Assembly (NCBI GenBank): GCA_028694215.1
Contig: JAQUTW010000003.1
Span: 18,688 to 82,687 of the forward strand
DNA from: Paludibacteraceae bacterium
Lineage (GTDB): Bacteria; Bacteroidota; Bacteroidia; Bacteroidales; Paludibacteraceae
Direction of reading: 5' to 3'
DNA length: 64,000 nucleotides
The notes beneath the pieces were generated by a model. The model searched no databases. It was not told the DNA's origin and saw only the letters and a program-made list of their open reading frames with translations. Of this stretch, positions 45,560 through 55,055 are shown one piece after another. Each line of letters begins with the position of its first letter. The stretch's first letter is position 1. A program made the position numbers and the translations under genes.

Positions 45560-46747
45560 ATGCAATATTCCAAAAGTGTTTCCTGCTTTCGTTCTTCTGC
45601 AATCAGAGACTTAATGAGTTTGGCTAACCGACCGGATATTATTTCTTTTGCCGGTGGCATGCCCGGAAATGAGCTATTTCCGGTAGATGATGTCAAATAC
45701 ATTATCAATCACTTAACACCTCAACAGTGGGTGGATGCCATGCAATATGGTCAAACAGCAGGATATCAACCTCTTATAAATGCAATTACAGAATGGCTGA
45801 AAGATAAAGGTTTCCCTGTCAATAATAATAAAGTAATCATTACCACCGGTTCATTACAGGCATTAAACATTGTTGGAAAAATTTTTATTGATCCTGACGA
45901 TACCGTCTTAACTGAAAATCCGTCATTCATTGGCGCCATTTCTGCATTTCGTTCGTATCAAGCAAAAATAGATGGAATTAAAATGAATGCAGATGGGATT
46001 ATCATTGACGAACTAAAGGAAAAACTCCAAACGACATCTCCCAAATTTCTATACATCACTCCTAATTTTCATAATCCGGCAGGATTGACCTATAGTGCCG
46101 AACGCCGACAAGAGCTATTGGAAATAATGAAGGACACTAACATTCCGATTATAGAAGATGATGCCTATGGAGAATTGCTTTTCGATACGGAATACAAGCA
46201 AACTATTCAACCGCTCAAATGTAATATTGCACACGAACAACAAATTATTTATTGTGGATCTTTTTCAAAGATTTTCGGACCGGGCTTACGTTTGGGATAT
46301 ATGTTGATGCCCAATGAGATTTTCCGAAAAGCAGAAATTTGCAAACAATCGATGGATGCTTGTACACCATGTATTTCACAGGTGTTGGCACACCAATTTA
46401 TGACTTCAGGAAAAATGCAAAAATATATAGAATGGATTAGGCCTATCTACCAACAGCGACGAGATGATATGTTGGCTGCCATGAAACAGTATTTTCCACA
46501 AGAAGCAACTTATGTACGCCCGCACGGAGGCTTTTATATTTGGGTTAAAATGCCAAATGGCGTAGATGAAACAGAATTATTAAAACGCGTTATTGATGCG
46601 GGAGCCGTTTTTGTAACCGGAGGGACTTTTGACCCGGAAGAAAGATCAAATGGTTATATGCGTATTTCTTATTGCAATACCCCTACCGACCAAATAGACA
46701 TAGGCATTAAAATCATAGGCGACACAATGAAACAAATGATGAAGTAA
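45560..46747 (+). CDS. PLP-dependent class I/II aminotransferase (2-aminoadipate/LysN-like)
   Basis: A 395-residue fold-type I aminotransferase. The N-terminal ISFAGGMPGNELFPVDDV and QYGQTAGYQPL are typical of the MocR-related/2-aminoadipate aminotransferase group. The PLP Lys is in YCGSFSKIFGPGLRLGYM, and the phosphate/ring-binding residues lie in TGSLQAL and IIEDDAYGEL. There is no GntR DNA-binding domain at the N-terminus, so it is an enzyme, not a regulator. The substrate (aromatic, branched-chain or aminoadipate) cannot be told. It starts 6 bp after glnS. Confidence 0.9.
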   Translation: MQYSKSVSCFRSSAIRDLMSLANRPDIISFAGGMPGNELFPVDDVKYIINHLTPQQWVDAMQYGQTAGYQPLINAITEWLKDKGFPVNNNKVIITTGSLQALNIVGKIFIDPDDTVLTENPSFIGAISAFRSYQAKIDGIKMNADGIIIDELKEKLQTTSPKFLYITPNFHNPAGLTYSAERRQELLEIMKDTNIPIIEDDAYGELLFDTEYKQTIQPLKCNIAHEQQIIYCGSFSKIFGPGLRLGYMLMPNEIFRKAEICKQSMDACTPCISQVLAHQFMTSGKMQKYIEWIRPIYQQRRDDMLAAMKQYFPQEATYVRPHGGFYIWVKMPNGVDETELLKRVIDAGAVFVTGGTFDPEERSNGYMRISYCNTPTDQIDIGIKIIGDTMKQMMK

Positions 46748-46758
46748 AATCATTCAAA

Positions 46759-46795
46759 CAAAAAAATAAGGAAATATTTTCCTTATTTTTTTTTG
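46759..46795. terminator. Bidirectional terminator between aminotransferase and rsmD
   Basis: AATAAGGAA/TTCCTTATT is flanked by A- and T-runs. The rsmD stop codon lies inside its right flank. Confidence 0.7.
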
Positions 46796-47319
46796 AAAAA
46801 ACTAAAATGAACATTTCCGTAATTTCTATGGAAAATAAAATTAGGATGGCGTTCAAAAGATGTTTTAATGCCGTGTTCCAACACAAAAATACCATCTTCA
46901 GTCAATCTGTCTTTTGCAAAAACAGCATCCGGAATTTCCTCTATAGAAGCCAACTGATAAGGAGGGTCGGCAAAGATAAAATCGAAAAGAGCAGAATTTG
47001 ACTTTAAAAATCGAAAAACATCGGAACGGACTACTTTTAAGTTATCAAGTTGTAATTCTCCCGTCATTTTTTTTATAAAAGCAATCTGACGCTCGCTCAT
47101 TTCCACAGCAACAGCACTACTACAACCTCGCGACACACATTCAAGACTTATACTGCCGGTTCCCGCAAATAAATCCAAGACAGCAGCAGATTCTATATCT
47201 ATCATATTGCCAACCAGATTGAACAAACTTTCTTTGGCAAAATCGGTAGTCGGGCGTGCTGTAATATTAGATGGAGGAGTAAAATGCCGTCCTTTGAATT
47301 TTCCACTTATAATGCGCAT
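46783..47319 (-). CDS. rsmD: 16S rRNA (guanine966-N2)-methyltransferase RsmD
   Basis: A 178-residue SAM-dependent methyltransferase. It starts MRIISGKFKGRHFTPP (start 47319; a longer frame adds nine non-family residues). The SAM motif is VLDLFAGTGSISLECVSRG and the catalytic motif is DFIFADPPYQL. It methylates G966 in the 30S subunit. The C-terminus is basic (FSFFKKK). Confidence 0.93.
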   Translation of the reverse strand: MRIISGKFKGRHFTPPSNITARPTTDFAKESLFNLVGNMIDIESAAVLDLFAGTGSISLECVSRGCSSAVAVEMSERQIAFIKKMTGELQLDNLKVVRSDVFRFLKSNSALFDFIFADPPYQLASIEEIPDAVFAKDRLTEDGIFVLEHGIKTSFERHPNFIFHRNYGNVHFSFFKKK

Positions 47320-47395
47320 AAAATATTTTAGTAAAAAATAGCGCAAACAAAATTGTTTACGCTAAACGGTTAATTATAACAATGATTCAAACGGA

Positions 47396-48079
47396 TTATT
47401 CCCAGTTGCCTGCATTATTATTTGGTTCTTCAATAGAACCCACCTGCAATCCCGGATATTTGCCCAATTTAACACGTGTATCTTTCAAGTTAACCAACTC
47501 CTGACGATTCAAATCACTCAAATAACTGTCGTAAGATGCTTTGGATTCAAATAAAGGAATTATAATGCCTGAGGCTTCGTTTTTAAACATAATTGTTGCA
47601 AATTCAAACTGCTTACCATCGGAATAAGGGATAATAATCATATCATTAATATTATCCAATGTATAATCGTTTGCAAAAAGACTTTCAAAAACACTAATAT
47701 AACTTGTATCACGACGGAAACCTTCCAATCCGTTTTCTGCAATAGCTTTTTTATTACCAGAACGCACTATTTTTGCCGCTTTTTCTTCAGTCAAACCATT
47801 TTTCAACTGTTCATCGGTAAGCATTCCTTCTTTCAACACTAAAGGTACTTTTGCCGTTTTAACAAAATTAATCAACGTATCACCGCTGGCTGTATAACGA
47901 TTATTCTGATTCTTAAATTCAATTTCAGCCTTACGTATGTCCATCAATTTTCTTATGACAACTTTCTCACGTACACCACGTTCTTCATCAAAACGAATAG
48001 GTGTCACAATACTCATTACACACATGTAGCCCAAAATCACGATGGACACTACCAACAATGTTTTAAATGTAGTTTTCAT
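47396..48079 (-). CDS. Membrane-anchored conserved hypothetical protein
   Basis: A 227-residue protein. One N-terminal hydrophobic segment (TLLVVSIVILGYMCVMSIV) can act as an anchor or uncleaved signal. The soluble part is charged and predicted helical at first (REKVVIRKLMDIRKAEIEFKNQN), which resembles the N-terminal helix of pilin-like or periplasmic bundle proteins; this is only a resemblance. I do not recognise the family. It has its own promoter at 48110-48117 and is followed by the convergent-side gene rsmD. Confidence 0.65.
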   Translation of the reverse strand: MKTTFKTLLVVSIVILGYMCVMSIVTPIRFDEERGVREKVVIRKLMDIRKAEIEFKNQNNRYTASGDTLINFVKTAKVPLVLKEGMLTDEQLKNGLTEEKAAKIVRSGNKKAIAENGLEGFRRDTSYISVFESLFANDYTLDNINDMIIIPYSDGKQFEFATIMFKNEASGIIIPLFESKASYDSYLSDLNRQELVNLKDTRVKLGKYPGLQVGSIEEPNNNAGNWE

Positions 48080-48109
48080 ATTTATATAATTTAATTATTT
48101 TTCTGAGTG

Positions 48110-48117
48110 CAAATGTA
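48110..48117 (-). promoter_or_regulatory. Promoter of the 227-aa protein (-7 TACATTTG, minus strand)
   Basis: The reverse complement of CAAATGTA lies 31 nt upstream of the start. Confidence 0.55.
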
Positions 48118-48157
48118 ATAAAAAAAAGAGGAAAGGCTATGCTTTTTAAGAAAAAAA

Positions 48158-50371
48158 TTACTCTAACGTATCAGTTTGATACTTTACAGCATCAATAATC
48201 ATAGAAATGGCCTCTTTTTGTACACCATTCTTCAACAAATACTTAATATCATCTTCGAATAGATTCCAAAAATCTGACTGCTTATCGGTCATCGTTAATC
48301 CTTTCACATAACATTCTACCGCTTTTTTTGCGTTTTTTTCGGCAAAAAAGATATGTCCCAAGTTCAAGTAATCAGTGTTAATGGGATGAATATTGATTAC
48401 TTTATTACAATATTTTCGCGCTAAAACTAAATCTTCCATCATAAAATAACACCACGTCATCTGGCGCAAAATTTTAGGGTTATCAGAAGATATATAGATA
48501 ATCTTAAAATAGATGGACAATGCCTCCTTATAGTTTTCCTGCTGTAAAAAGCACATAGCCATGTTTGTCAATACCGAAATATTATCAGGCAACAATTTTT
48601 CAAGATTTTGATAATACGTCAAGGCCTGTTCAAACATACCCAAACGACGGCAGCAATAAGCACAATGGCGTAATGTCCACCTATTCCCCGACTCTATCAA
48701 TTCAGCATCTTGATAGAACTTTAATGCCAACTGCAAATTACCTATTCTTTGATAGCAATATCCTACCTTTTGTAACAGAGAATTTGAAACGTTCTTATCT
48801 TCCAATAGCAATTCCTGAAACAAAGATAATGCTTCTTCGTACAAATCTTTGGAAAAATAAAATTCAGCTATATGCTGTTTTGACTCCTTTCCGTTCAAAA
48901 TAAAATCAAACAACAATGTTTTATCAATATTGGTAATTTCCTTCAATGGATTTTCAAAATCGGCATGTTTAGGATATAAAGTGTAAAAACGATAAAGATC
49001 TTGGACATATTGATTGGAAAAACGCTTTGCCTCTGCTTCATTACTTAAGTCATTTTCGTCTTTCATCAACTCATCTATCTGTTCTGCTTCTGCATTGGAA
49101 GCCTTCAAAACCATTTCGCGTTGATTGGTTGGCATTTGTAGAATACTTAAGCAAAAAGAATATTTATCAGAATCACATAAATACGGATTCTTTATAAATA
49201 CGGACAATATGCTTTTTTTATTAACAAATAAATCGGCAATTGCCGTATGGGTTATGTCAAACGGAATAAACCAGTTAGAAATATCATTAAAAAATGGAAA
49301 GTTTTTTAATGCAGCAAAAGTACTGACATAAACATCAGCACCATCCATCTGCATCTCTCCAAATTGCTGAAATTTGTCAGATAAAGTACTATCTTCAAGC
49401 AAATTCTGCCATTCTGGATTTTTTTCATCAAAATCTTCCGATTTATCGCCCGATTCTTCCATTTTTTTCTGAATCAAAGGCGACAAACGCTGAATCTCCG
49501 GCAAGATGTCTTCTTTAATTCGTTTAGTAACAGTTTCTGTTTCAAATGTACGGATCAATTGTATAATCACACTTTCCATCTCATTCGCCACTTGTCTGTT
49601 ACCTTCATACGAAGCTAATTGTTCAACAACAGACTTGTAAGCGGTCAAACGCGCCCTATAACGACAACACACCAAAACAATTCCTACCAACACTCTTTGG
49701 CGGACACAGGGATTGTCATGTAACATCTGTGATAAAAGGAAGGAAAATTTGGCAACATCAAACGTTCGCAGCAAGCTGAGCATAATAGCTGAAATCAGCA
49801 ACGACTTAAGTACAACATCAAAATCATTTTCCTCTAAACATCGTTCCAAAAAGTCTTTTTCCGTTTGAGTCCATTCGTCCGATAACCAAAAATGAAAAAA
49901 CAGCATTTGGACAGTACTCTCATACTGCAATGCAAATTCTTTTTGTTTCCCTTCCACATTCAAGCTTTCTTGCAATAAGTCACCTAAAGACAAATTACTA
50001 TAATAGGTTTCCAACTCAAATATAACATTCTTAAAATCAATGTTTTTATCTAAAAAATAGCGTTTCTGAATGTATTCAAACGAAGGAGAGGATTTAAACA
50101 AAAGCAATTCCTTCAACTTATCGGCTAAGGTATAAATATTTACTTGTAAATCGCGATAGAAATGCTGACGTTCCGAATCTTCCACTCCGTCAATATAATA
50201 AGTCAACAACTGTTTATAAACCGTTTCCAGATTTTCTTTTTGACTGATAGCCCACCATTCTTGTAATTCCTTCAATAAAGATTTCATCAATATAAAAGCA
50301 TCAAAAATGCGTTTGTCCTGAAGGCAATCACAAATTTGACGATGAACTTGTATTATTTCACGGGCATTCAT
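48158..50371 (-). CDS. Large cytoplasmic tetratricopeptide-repeat protein
   Basis: A 737-residue protein with no signal peptide. The N-terminal 460 residues are helical and charged without recognisable repeats. The C-terminal part (about 490-720) has several TPR units (AEFYFSKDLYEEALSLFQEL, VGYCYQRIGNLQLALKFYQD, CAYCCRRLGMFEQALTYYQN, MAMCFLQQENYKEALSIYFK). It is probably a scaffold; no catalytic motif was seen. It starts 7 bp after ribBA stops, so it is likely the last gene of the lptF-ribBA operon. Confidence 0.8.
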   Translation of the reverse strand: MNAREIIQVHRQICDCLQDKRIFDAFILMKSLLKELQEWWAISQKENLETVYKQLLTYYIDGVEDSERQHFYRDLQVNIYTLADKLKELLLFKSSPSFEYIQKRYFLDKNIDFKNVIFELETYYSNLSLGDLLQESLNVEGKQKEFALQYESTVQMLFFHFWLSDEWTQTEKDFLERCLEENDFDVVLKSLLISAIMLSLLRTFDVAKFSFLLSQMLHDNPCVRQRVLVGIVLVCCRYRARLTAYKSVVEQLASYEGNRQVANEMESVIIQLIRTFETETVTKRIKEDILPEIQRLSPLIQKKMEESGDKSEDFDEKNPEWQNLLEDSTLSDKFQQFGEMQMDGADVYVSTFAALKNFPFFNDISNWFIPFDITHTAIADLFVNKKSILSVFIKNPYLCDSDKYSFCLSILQMPTNQREMVLKASNAEAEQIDELMKDENDLSNEAEAKRFSNQYVQDLYRFYTLYPKHADFENPLKEITNIDKTLLFDFILNGKESKQHIAEFYFSKDLYEEALSLFQELLLEDKNVSNSLLQKVGYCYQRIGNLQLALKFYQDAELIESGNRWTLRHCAYCCRRLGMFEQALTYYQNLEKLLPDNISVLTNMAMCFLQQENYKEALSIYFKIIYISSDNPKILRQMTWCYFMMEDLVLARKYCNKVINIHPINTDYLNLGHIFFAEKNAKKAVECYVKGLTMTDKQSDFWNLFEDDIKYLLKNGVQKEAISMIIDAVKYQTDTLE

Positions 50372-50378
50372 ACCAAAA

Positions 50379-51587
50379 TTACTTTACCGATTTTAAAACA
50401 TGCCCCATACGCTCCTTTTTGGTTTTCATATATGAGCGATTATATTTATTAGGTTCTATTTCGATAGGAACGACCTCTTCTATGGTTAATCCATAAGCTT
50501 CCAAACCAATTCGTTTAATAGGGTTATTTGTCATCAAACGCATTTTTGAAACGCCTATTTCGCGTAAAATACTGGCTCCTACTCCATAATCACGCTCATC
50601 AGCCTTACACCCAAGATGCAAATTAGCTTCTACCGTATCCAGCCCTTCTTCTTGTAATTTATAGGCAGCAATTTTTTTCATCAGTCCGATACCACGACCT
50701 TCCTGATTCAAATAAACAATCACACCTTTACCTTCTTTTTCTACCGCCTGCATAGCCAAATGAAGTTGTTCTCCACACTCGCAACGCAATGAACCAAAAA
50801 TATCTCCTGTTGCACACGAAGAGTGAACACGAACCAAGACTGGTTCATCTTGTTTCCATGCCCCTTTTATCAAAGCAACATGTTCCAATCCATTCGATTT
50901 CTGACGAAATGGTACTACTCTAAAATGACCGTATTGAGTTGGCAAATCAGCTTCATCTCCCTTTTCAACAATTGATTCCAAACGTAAACGATACGCTATG
51001 AGATCGTGAATGGTAATTATTTTAATATCAAATTCATCCGCTATTTTTTGTAATTGTGGCATACGTGCCATTGAACCATCTTCATTCATAATTTCAATTA
51101 AAGCAGCTGCCGGATACAAGCCTGACAATCGAGCCAAATCGACGGCAGCTTCAGTATGACCTGCTCTGCTCAGCACCCCTTTGCTTTTTGCATATAACGG
51201 ATTAATATGCCCTGGGCGACCAAACGTATCTGATGTTGATTTTGGATCTGCCAAAGCCAATATGGTAGCAGCTCTGTCTGCGGCAGAAACACCAGTGGTA
51301 CAACCGTCTAATTTGTCCACTGTTACAGTAAACGGCGTGCCAAGCACAGATGTATTATTCGTGACTTGTTTATCCAGTTCCAATTCATTACAACGTTCTT
51401 CGGCCAACGGAGCACAAAGAACTCCGCGTCCATGCTTTAACATAAAATTGACTTTGTCAGGCGTAATTTTCTCAGCAGCAACGATAAAATCACCTTCATT
51501 TTCTCTATCCTCATCGTCCACTACTATCAAAAATTTTCCTTGACGAAAATCATCAAGAGCCTCTTCTATTGTATTTATTTTATTCAT
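50379..51587 (-). CDS. ribBA: Bifunctional 3,4-DHBP synthase / GTP cyclohydrolase II
   Basis: A 402-residue fusion catalysing the two entry steps of riboflavin synthesis. RibB (1-205) carries [27 protein letters not shown] and the [13 protein letters not shown] segment. RibA (about 206-400) has [20 protein letters not shown] with zinc-binding cysteines and [17 protein letters not shown] 51587 ([11 protein letters not shown]) is used; the frame can be read from TTG 51593, which overlaps the lptF stop. No FMN riboswitch is seen upstream, consistent with its position inside an operon. Confidence 0.95.
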   Translation of the reverse strand: MNKINTIEEALDDFRQGKFLIVVDDEDRENEGDFIVAAEKITPDKVNFMLKHGRGVLCAPLAEERCNELELDKQVTNNTSVLGTPFTVTVDKLDGCTTGVSAADRAATILALADPKSTSDTFGRPGHINPLYAKSKGVLSRAGHTEAAVDLARLSGLYPAAALIEIMNEDGSMARMPQLQKIADEFDIKIITIHDLIAYRLRLESIVEKGDEADLPTQYGHFRVVPFRQKSNGLEHVALIKGAWKQDEPVLVRVHSSCATGDIFGSLRCECGEQLHLAMQAVEKEGKGVIVYLNQEGRGIGLMKKIAAYKLQEEGLDTVEANLHLGCKADERDYGVGASILREIGVSKMRLMTNNPIKRIGLEAYGLTIEEVVPIEIEPNKYNRSYMKTKKERMGHVLKSVK

Positions 51588-51589
51588 AA

Positions 51590-53059
51590 TCAATTTGTTT
51601 CTTTACGTTTTCTTTTCAATTTCAGATTTTGAATTTTTGCTTTTAAATTGCTGAAAAATATACTATAAGCGTCCGATTTAAACAATGCGGAATCCGTAGC
51701 GGCTTTATATGTAAGAAAAAATCCAATTGGGAGCAAAACGGTCGAACTCAGCCACATTCCTTCCCACGTGTCCCAAATTCCTTCTCTTGCCATTTTCTGT
51801 CCGGTGGTATCTATGATGTAATAAATAATAAATAAAATAACAGAAATAACCACCGGCATACCAAGCCCTCCCTTACGAATAATAGCCCCAAGGGGTGCTC
51901 CAATAAAAAAGAAGATAAGACAGGCAAACGACAATGTAAATTTGCGATACCACTCCACTGAATGCTGAATCACATAATTATCAGCATCTGTAATTACAAT
52001 ACGATTATACTGCACTTCATTTTTAGTTGTTTTCACCTTCATCAAAGCATTATTTACCGTTAGTTTTAAATCTGCCTGTGACAACCCCAACAACAACGAA
52101 TCGGCAGAAACCGAAGCCATTTGGTCTAAAGGATATTCCTCGTCATACACATGAGCATAATAGCGACTCTCAACCATATCGTTTGAAAAAGTTTTCTGTA
52201 AACTGTCACGCACAATTGTTGAAGAATCTATATCATGTGTCAATCTTACAATATTTTTACTAATATGCTGATCCTGCATCATCGATTCATCCATTCTATT
52301 AAAATTGGCATCAAAATCAATCAGTAATTCCTTGCGAGCAAAAATTTCTCTCCTATACGGAATGCTGTTACTTCTCAGACCAAGTTCCTGCTTCTGCAAA
52401 TTCTCAAAAGATTCGCCATTATATAATGTCAGTATCAGATTTTTTTTATCAGCCGTCAATTGTATGCGTGCCGAATCAGCGGTCGTAACCGACGCATTAT
52501 TAAACCCATTCGTAAAATCATAAATCATCAAATCTTTTAACACCTTAGTTTTATGATCTTTACCACGCACATAGAAATGCAGTCCATTGACACCGGAATA
52601 AAACTCCCCTATCGGAATATCCAACTCCGGAGATTTTTGTTGCACCGAAATCATCAGTGTCCACATTTTCATCTGTACAACCGGAATAACATTATTGGAA
52701 AAGAAGAAGGCACCAACGCAAATAAAGGCGATAAACACAAAAAGCGACCGCATAATACGAAACAGAGAAATTCCTGCCGACTTCATAGCCAATAGTTCCA
52801 AACGTTCGCCAAGATTACCAAACGTCATAAGCGATGCCAATAGAATAGCCAATGGCAACGATAAAGGAACCATAGACAAACTGGCATAAAGGAACAATTC
52901 CAACAACACACCAAATTCAAGCCCTTTACCTACCAAATCATCTATATGCAGCCAAAAAAACTGCATTACCACAATAAAAAGGCAAATGAAAAAAGTGATA
53001 AAAAATAAGGAAATAAAATTCTTAAAAAGATAAGAATCAATACGTTTTATTCCTAACAT
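51590..53059 (-). CDS. LptF/LptG-family permease (YjgP/YjgQ)
   Basis: A 489-residue inner-membrane protein. Three N-terminal helices ([20 protein letters not shown]..., then [18 protein letters not shown] and a third after [12 protein letters not shown]), a large periplasmic beta-jellyroll (about 130-385), and three C-terminal helices form the typical layout. Such proteins pair with LptB to extract LPS from the inner membrane. Bacteroidota often have unusual numbers of these genes, and F and G cannot be separated by eye. It heads the operon with ribBA, using a promoter at 53080-53087. Confidence 0.88.
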   Translation of the reverse strand: MLGIKRIDSYLFKNFISLFFITFFICLFIVVMQFFWLHIDDLVGKGLEFGVLLELFLYASLSMVPLSLPLAILLASLMTFGNLGERLELLAMKSAGISLFRIMRSLFVFIAFICVGAFFFSNNVIPVVQMKMWTLMISVQQKSPELDIPIGEFYSGVNGLHFYVRGKDHKTKVLKDLMIYDFTNGFNNASVTTADSARIQLTADKKNLILTLYNGESFENLQKQELGLRSNSIPYRREIFARKELLIDFDANFNRMDESMMQDQHISKNIVRLTHDIDSSTIVRDSLQKTFSNDMVESRYYAHVYDEEYPLDQMASVSADSLLLGLSQADLKLTVNNALMKVKTTKNEVQYNRIVITDADNYVIQHSVEWYRKFTLSFACLIFFFIGAPLGAIIRKGGLGMPVVISVILFIIYYIIDTTGQKMAREGIWDTWEGMWLSSTVLLPIGFFLTYKAATDSALFKSDAYSIFFSNLKAKIQNLKLKRKRKETN

Positions 53060-53079
53060 GAAACAATTTGTTTATTTTA

Positions 53080-53087
53080 CAAAGGTA
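53080..53087 (-). promoter_or_regulatory. Promoter of lptF-ribBA-TPR operon (-7 TACCTTTG, minus strand)
   Basis: The reverse complement of CAAAGGTA lies 21 nt upstream of the start. Confidence 0.65.
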
Positions 53088-53216
53088 ATGCAAAAAATGA
53101 AATTAACGTCACTATTCACATAATCGTTTTTAGCAACTTGAAAAAATCATTATTATAGTCTCTGTAAAAAACATAAACGCCTCACATGACAAAAAATTGC
53201 CATATCTCCGTCTACA

Positions 53217-53594
53217 TTATGCACCAATGATACGACGTAAATTTTCTATTTGGGTATTCCACAACATTATGGCATCATTAGTTTCCTGACTCTCTGCAAA
53301 ATCAATAATTTTAAGAGATGTAACCCCTGTCAATTCATCATACGCCAACATAAGTTCAAAAAAAGTAAAATCCGGTTCATCTTCCCAATGAAAACGAATA
53401 GAAGTATTGCGCCGAAAAACAATACGAGCTTTCTGTTGTGAGCCTTCCCACGAAAAAATAAAGGCATCATCATCTTCCTCAACTGTATCGGCAAACCATT
53501 CACTTAAACCGAATGACGTACTTACCTTTTGCCACAAACTGTTAATTGAAATGTTCTCAAATAAATATTCTATGTGATATTTTTCTTTTTTCAT
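53217..53594 (-). CDS. START-like / AHSA1-related domain protein
   Basis: A 125-residue protein starting MKKEKYHIEYLFENISINSL. The pattern LWQKVSTSFGLSEWFADTV followed by beta strands (AFIFSWEGSQQKARIVF, IRFHWEDEP, FFELMLAYDELTGVTSLKI) and a C-terminal helix (WNTQIENLRRIIGA) fits the SRPBCC/START-like superfamily seen widely in Bacteroidota. The ligand is unknown. It starts one base after the cdd stop, so the two are co-transcribed. Confidence 0.75.
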   Translation of the reverse strand: MKKEKYHIEYLFENISINSLWQKVSTSFGLSEWFADTVEEDDDAFIFSWEGSQQKARIVFRRNTSIRFHWEDEPDFTFFELMLAYDELTGVTSLKIIDFAESQETNDAIMLWNTQIENLRRIIGA

Positions 53595-53595
53595 A

Positions 53596-54075
53596 TCACA
53601 AGTTGTGCAATTTTTCAAAAGCCAAAGGGAGTAAATCCTTGGAACTTTTTAATTTATAAATAACATCTGTGCCAAACAGTAACACTTCTATATTTTTACC
53701 ATAGCGCATCTCTGTTTCCAAAAGTACTTGGCGACAACTGCCACAAGGCGATATTGGATTATGTAAAAAACCTTCTTGTGATAATGCGGCTATTGCCAAC
53801 ATTTTTGGAGCCACATCCGGAAATTTGGAATTTGCATAAAACATGGTCACACGCTCGGCACAAAGACCTGAAGGATAAGCAACATTTTCCTGATTGGAAC
53901 CTTGAATAACTTCACCATTTTCCAATAATACAGCTGCACCTACATGAAATTTTGAATAAGGAGCATATGACGACTGTGCAGCTTCTTTTGCTTTAATCAA
54001 TAACTGACGTTCAATTTCGTTCAATTCGTCAAAGTTAGAGGCTATTACATTGATTCGTAATTGTTTTTCTTGCAT
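53596..54075 (-). CDS. cdd: Cytidine deaminase
   Basis: A 159-residue homotetrameric-type enzyme converting cytidine to uridine in pyrimidine salvage. Zinc site and catalytic Glu are in GLCAERVTMFY and SPCGSCRQVLLE; the substrate loop SYAPYSKFHVGAAVLLENG is conserved. The N-terminal 25 residues are an extension relative to B. subtilis Cdd. A promoter is proposed at 54141-54148. Confidence 0.94.
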   Translation of the reverse strand: MQEKQLRINVIASNFDELNEIERQLLIKAKEAAQSSYAPYSKFHVGAAVLLENGEVIQGSNQENVAYPSGLCAERVTMFYANSKFPDVAPKMLAIAALSQEGFLHNPISPCGSCRQVLLETEMRYGKNIEVLLFGTDVIYKLKSSKDLLPLAFEKLHNL

Positions 54076-54140
54076 GATATTGACTTAATAAGTTAATAAG
54101 GCAACTCAAACAACACAGTTTGAATTGGCAAATACAGCTA

Positions 54141-54148
54141 CAAATATA
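54141..54148 (-). promoter_or_regulatory. Promoter of cdd (-7 TATATTTG, minus strand)
   Basis: The reverse complement of CAAATATA lies 66 nt upstream of the cdd start. Confidence 0.5.
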
Positions 54149-54680
54149 TAGTTTTTTTTTTAACTTACCAATTTTACACAAAAAAACATACAGGCATGAC
54201 ATAAAAAAAATAAAAAAGACCCTACGAAAGTCTTTTTTATTGATTTTTTCAGTATTAGTTTTTAAGGAAAAAAGATTTCGGTTTTTCCCTATGATTTTGG
54301 TTACAAAGTAACAATTTTTTTAAAGATAGTGCCAAATTTAAAAACATATTCTAAAACATATTTTATGAAAAATACACCACTTGTCTGATTTTTAAATCTG
54401 AAACACACATAACAAATTATATATCAACCGAATAAACGGTTACTTCTAAACAAAAATAGTAATTAAACTAAAATATTTTCCCACAAATAAACTGTTTTTA
54501 TCAAAAAAAGAACGTTTTTGTATAAAAATAGGAATGTAATTTTTGCGTAAAAATAACGTTAAACATAAATTTCAGCTATTGATGATTATCACATTTTACC
54601 ACAAAGACGCACCCACAACTGTTTTTTATCAATATCGAAAAAATACAATCAAAAAATTTTGTTATATAAAAAAAATACAT
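54149..54680. other. AT-rich gene-free spacer
   Basis: About 530 nt with no convincing coding frame; the few frames over 60 codons are Lys/Phe/Asn-rich shadows. It holds one terminator-like hairpin at 54212-54238 (AAAAAAGAC/GTCTTTTTT) with no clear gene to serve. Otherwise I see only very AT-rich sequence. Confidence 0.6.
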
Positions 54681-54688
54681 TATCTTTG
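54681..54688 (+). promoter_or_regulatory. Promoter of tRNA-Asp/tRNA-Val (-7 TATCTTTG)
   Basis: TATCTTTG has TTTG at 54658-54661, 19 nt upstream. It lies 26 nt before tRNA-Asp. Confidence 0.75.
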
Positions 54689-54714
54689 CACCACTTTTCT
54701 GAAAAGAAAGTCTT

Positions 54715-54791
54715 GGTGCGGTAGTTCAGCTGGTTAGAATACATGCCTGTCACGCATGGGGTCGCGGGTTCGAGTCCCGTCCGCACCGCCA
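54715..54791 (+). tRNA. tRNA-Asp (anticodon GTC)
   Basis: A cloverleaf with acceptor GGTGCGG/CCGCACC, D arm GTTCAGCTGGTTAGAAT, anticodon loop CTGTCAC and T arm GGGTTCGAGTCCC. The 3' CCA is encoded in the DNA (54789-54791). Confidence 0.97.
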
Positions 54792-54806
54792 AGTTTTTTT
54801 TCTCAA

Positions 54807-54881
54807 GGGCGTTTAGCTCAGCTGGTTTAGAGCATCTGCCTTACAAGCAGAGGGTCGGCGGTTCGAATCCGTCAACGCCCA
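54807..54881 (+). tRNA. tRNA-Val (anticodon TAC)
   Basis: A cloverleaf with acceptor GGGCGTT/AACGCCC, D arm GCTCAGCTGGTTTAGAGC, anticodon stem-loop CTGCCTTACAAGCAG and T arm GCGGTTCGAATCCGTC. CCA is not encoded. It is co-transcribed with tRNA-Asp. Confidence 0.97.
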
Positions 54882-54884
54882 CAG

Positions 54885-54913
54885 AAAGGTTATCAACTAT
54901 GATAACCTTTTTC
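54885..54913 (+). terminator. Terminator of the tRNA operon
   Basis: The perfect 10-bp stem AAAGGTTATC/GATAACCTTT with a 6-nt loop is followed by T. Confidence 0.85.
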
Positions 54914-54917
54914 ATTT

Positions 54918-55055
54918 ATGAAGTATCAAGTGTATATCTTATATTCAGAAAGTACCGATAAGTATTATGTTGGTTCTACAGGGAATCTGGAGGAATCTAC
55001 AAATAAAAAAGCCGTTAAGAAACGGCTTTTGAGATTTATTTTGAGTTTTTATTAA
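54918..55055 (+). pseudogene. Truncated GIY-YIG endonuclease remnant
   Basis: The frame starts MKYQVYILYSESTDKYYVGS, which matches the N-terminus of small UvrC-like GIY-YIG nucleases (usually 80-100 residues). After TGNLEE, where the catalytic Arg helix should begin, the sequence changes to unrelated residues and runs into the galE terminator, stopping after 45 codons. The catalytic Arg and the metal-binding Glu are missing, so it cannot be active. It lies directly after the tRNA terminator, a usual place for mobile or decaying genes. Confidence 0.75.
55004..55030. terminator. Terminator of galE
   Basis: AAAGCCGTT/AACGGCTTT with a 3-nt loop and flanking A- and T-runs can serve both strands. 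It overlaps the GIY-YIG remnant. Confidence 0.75.
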
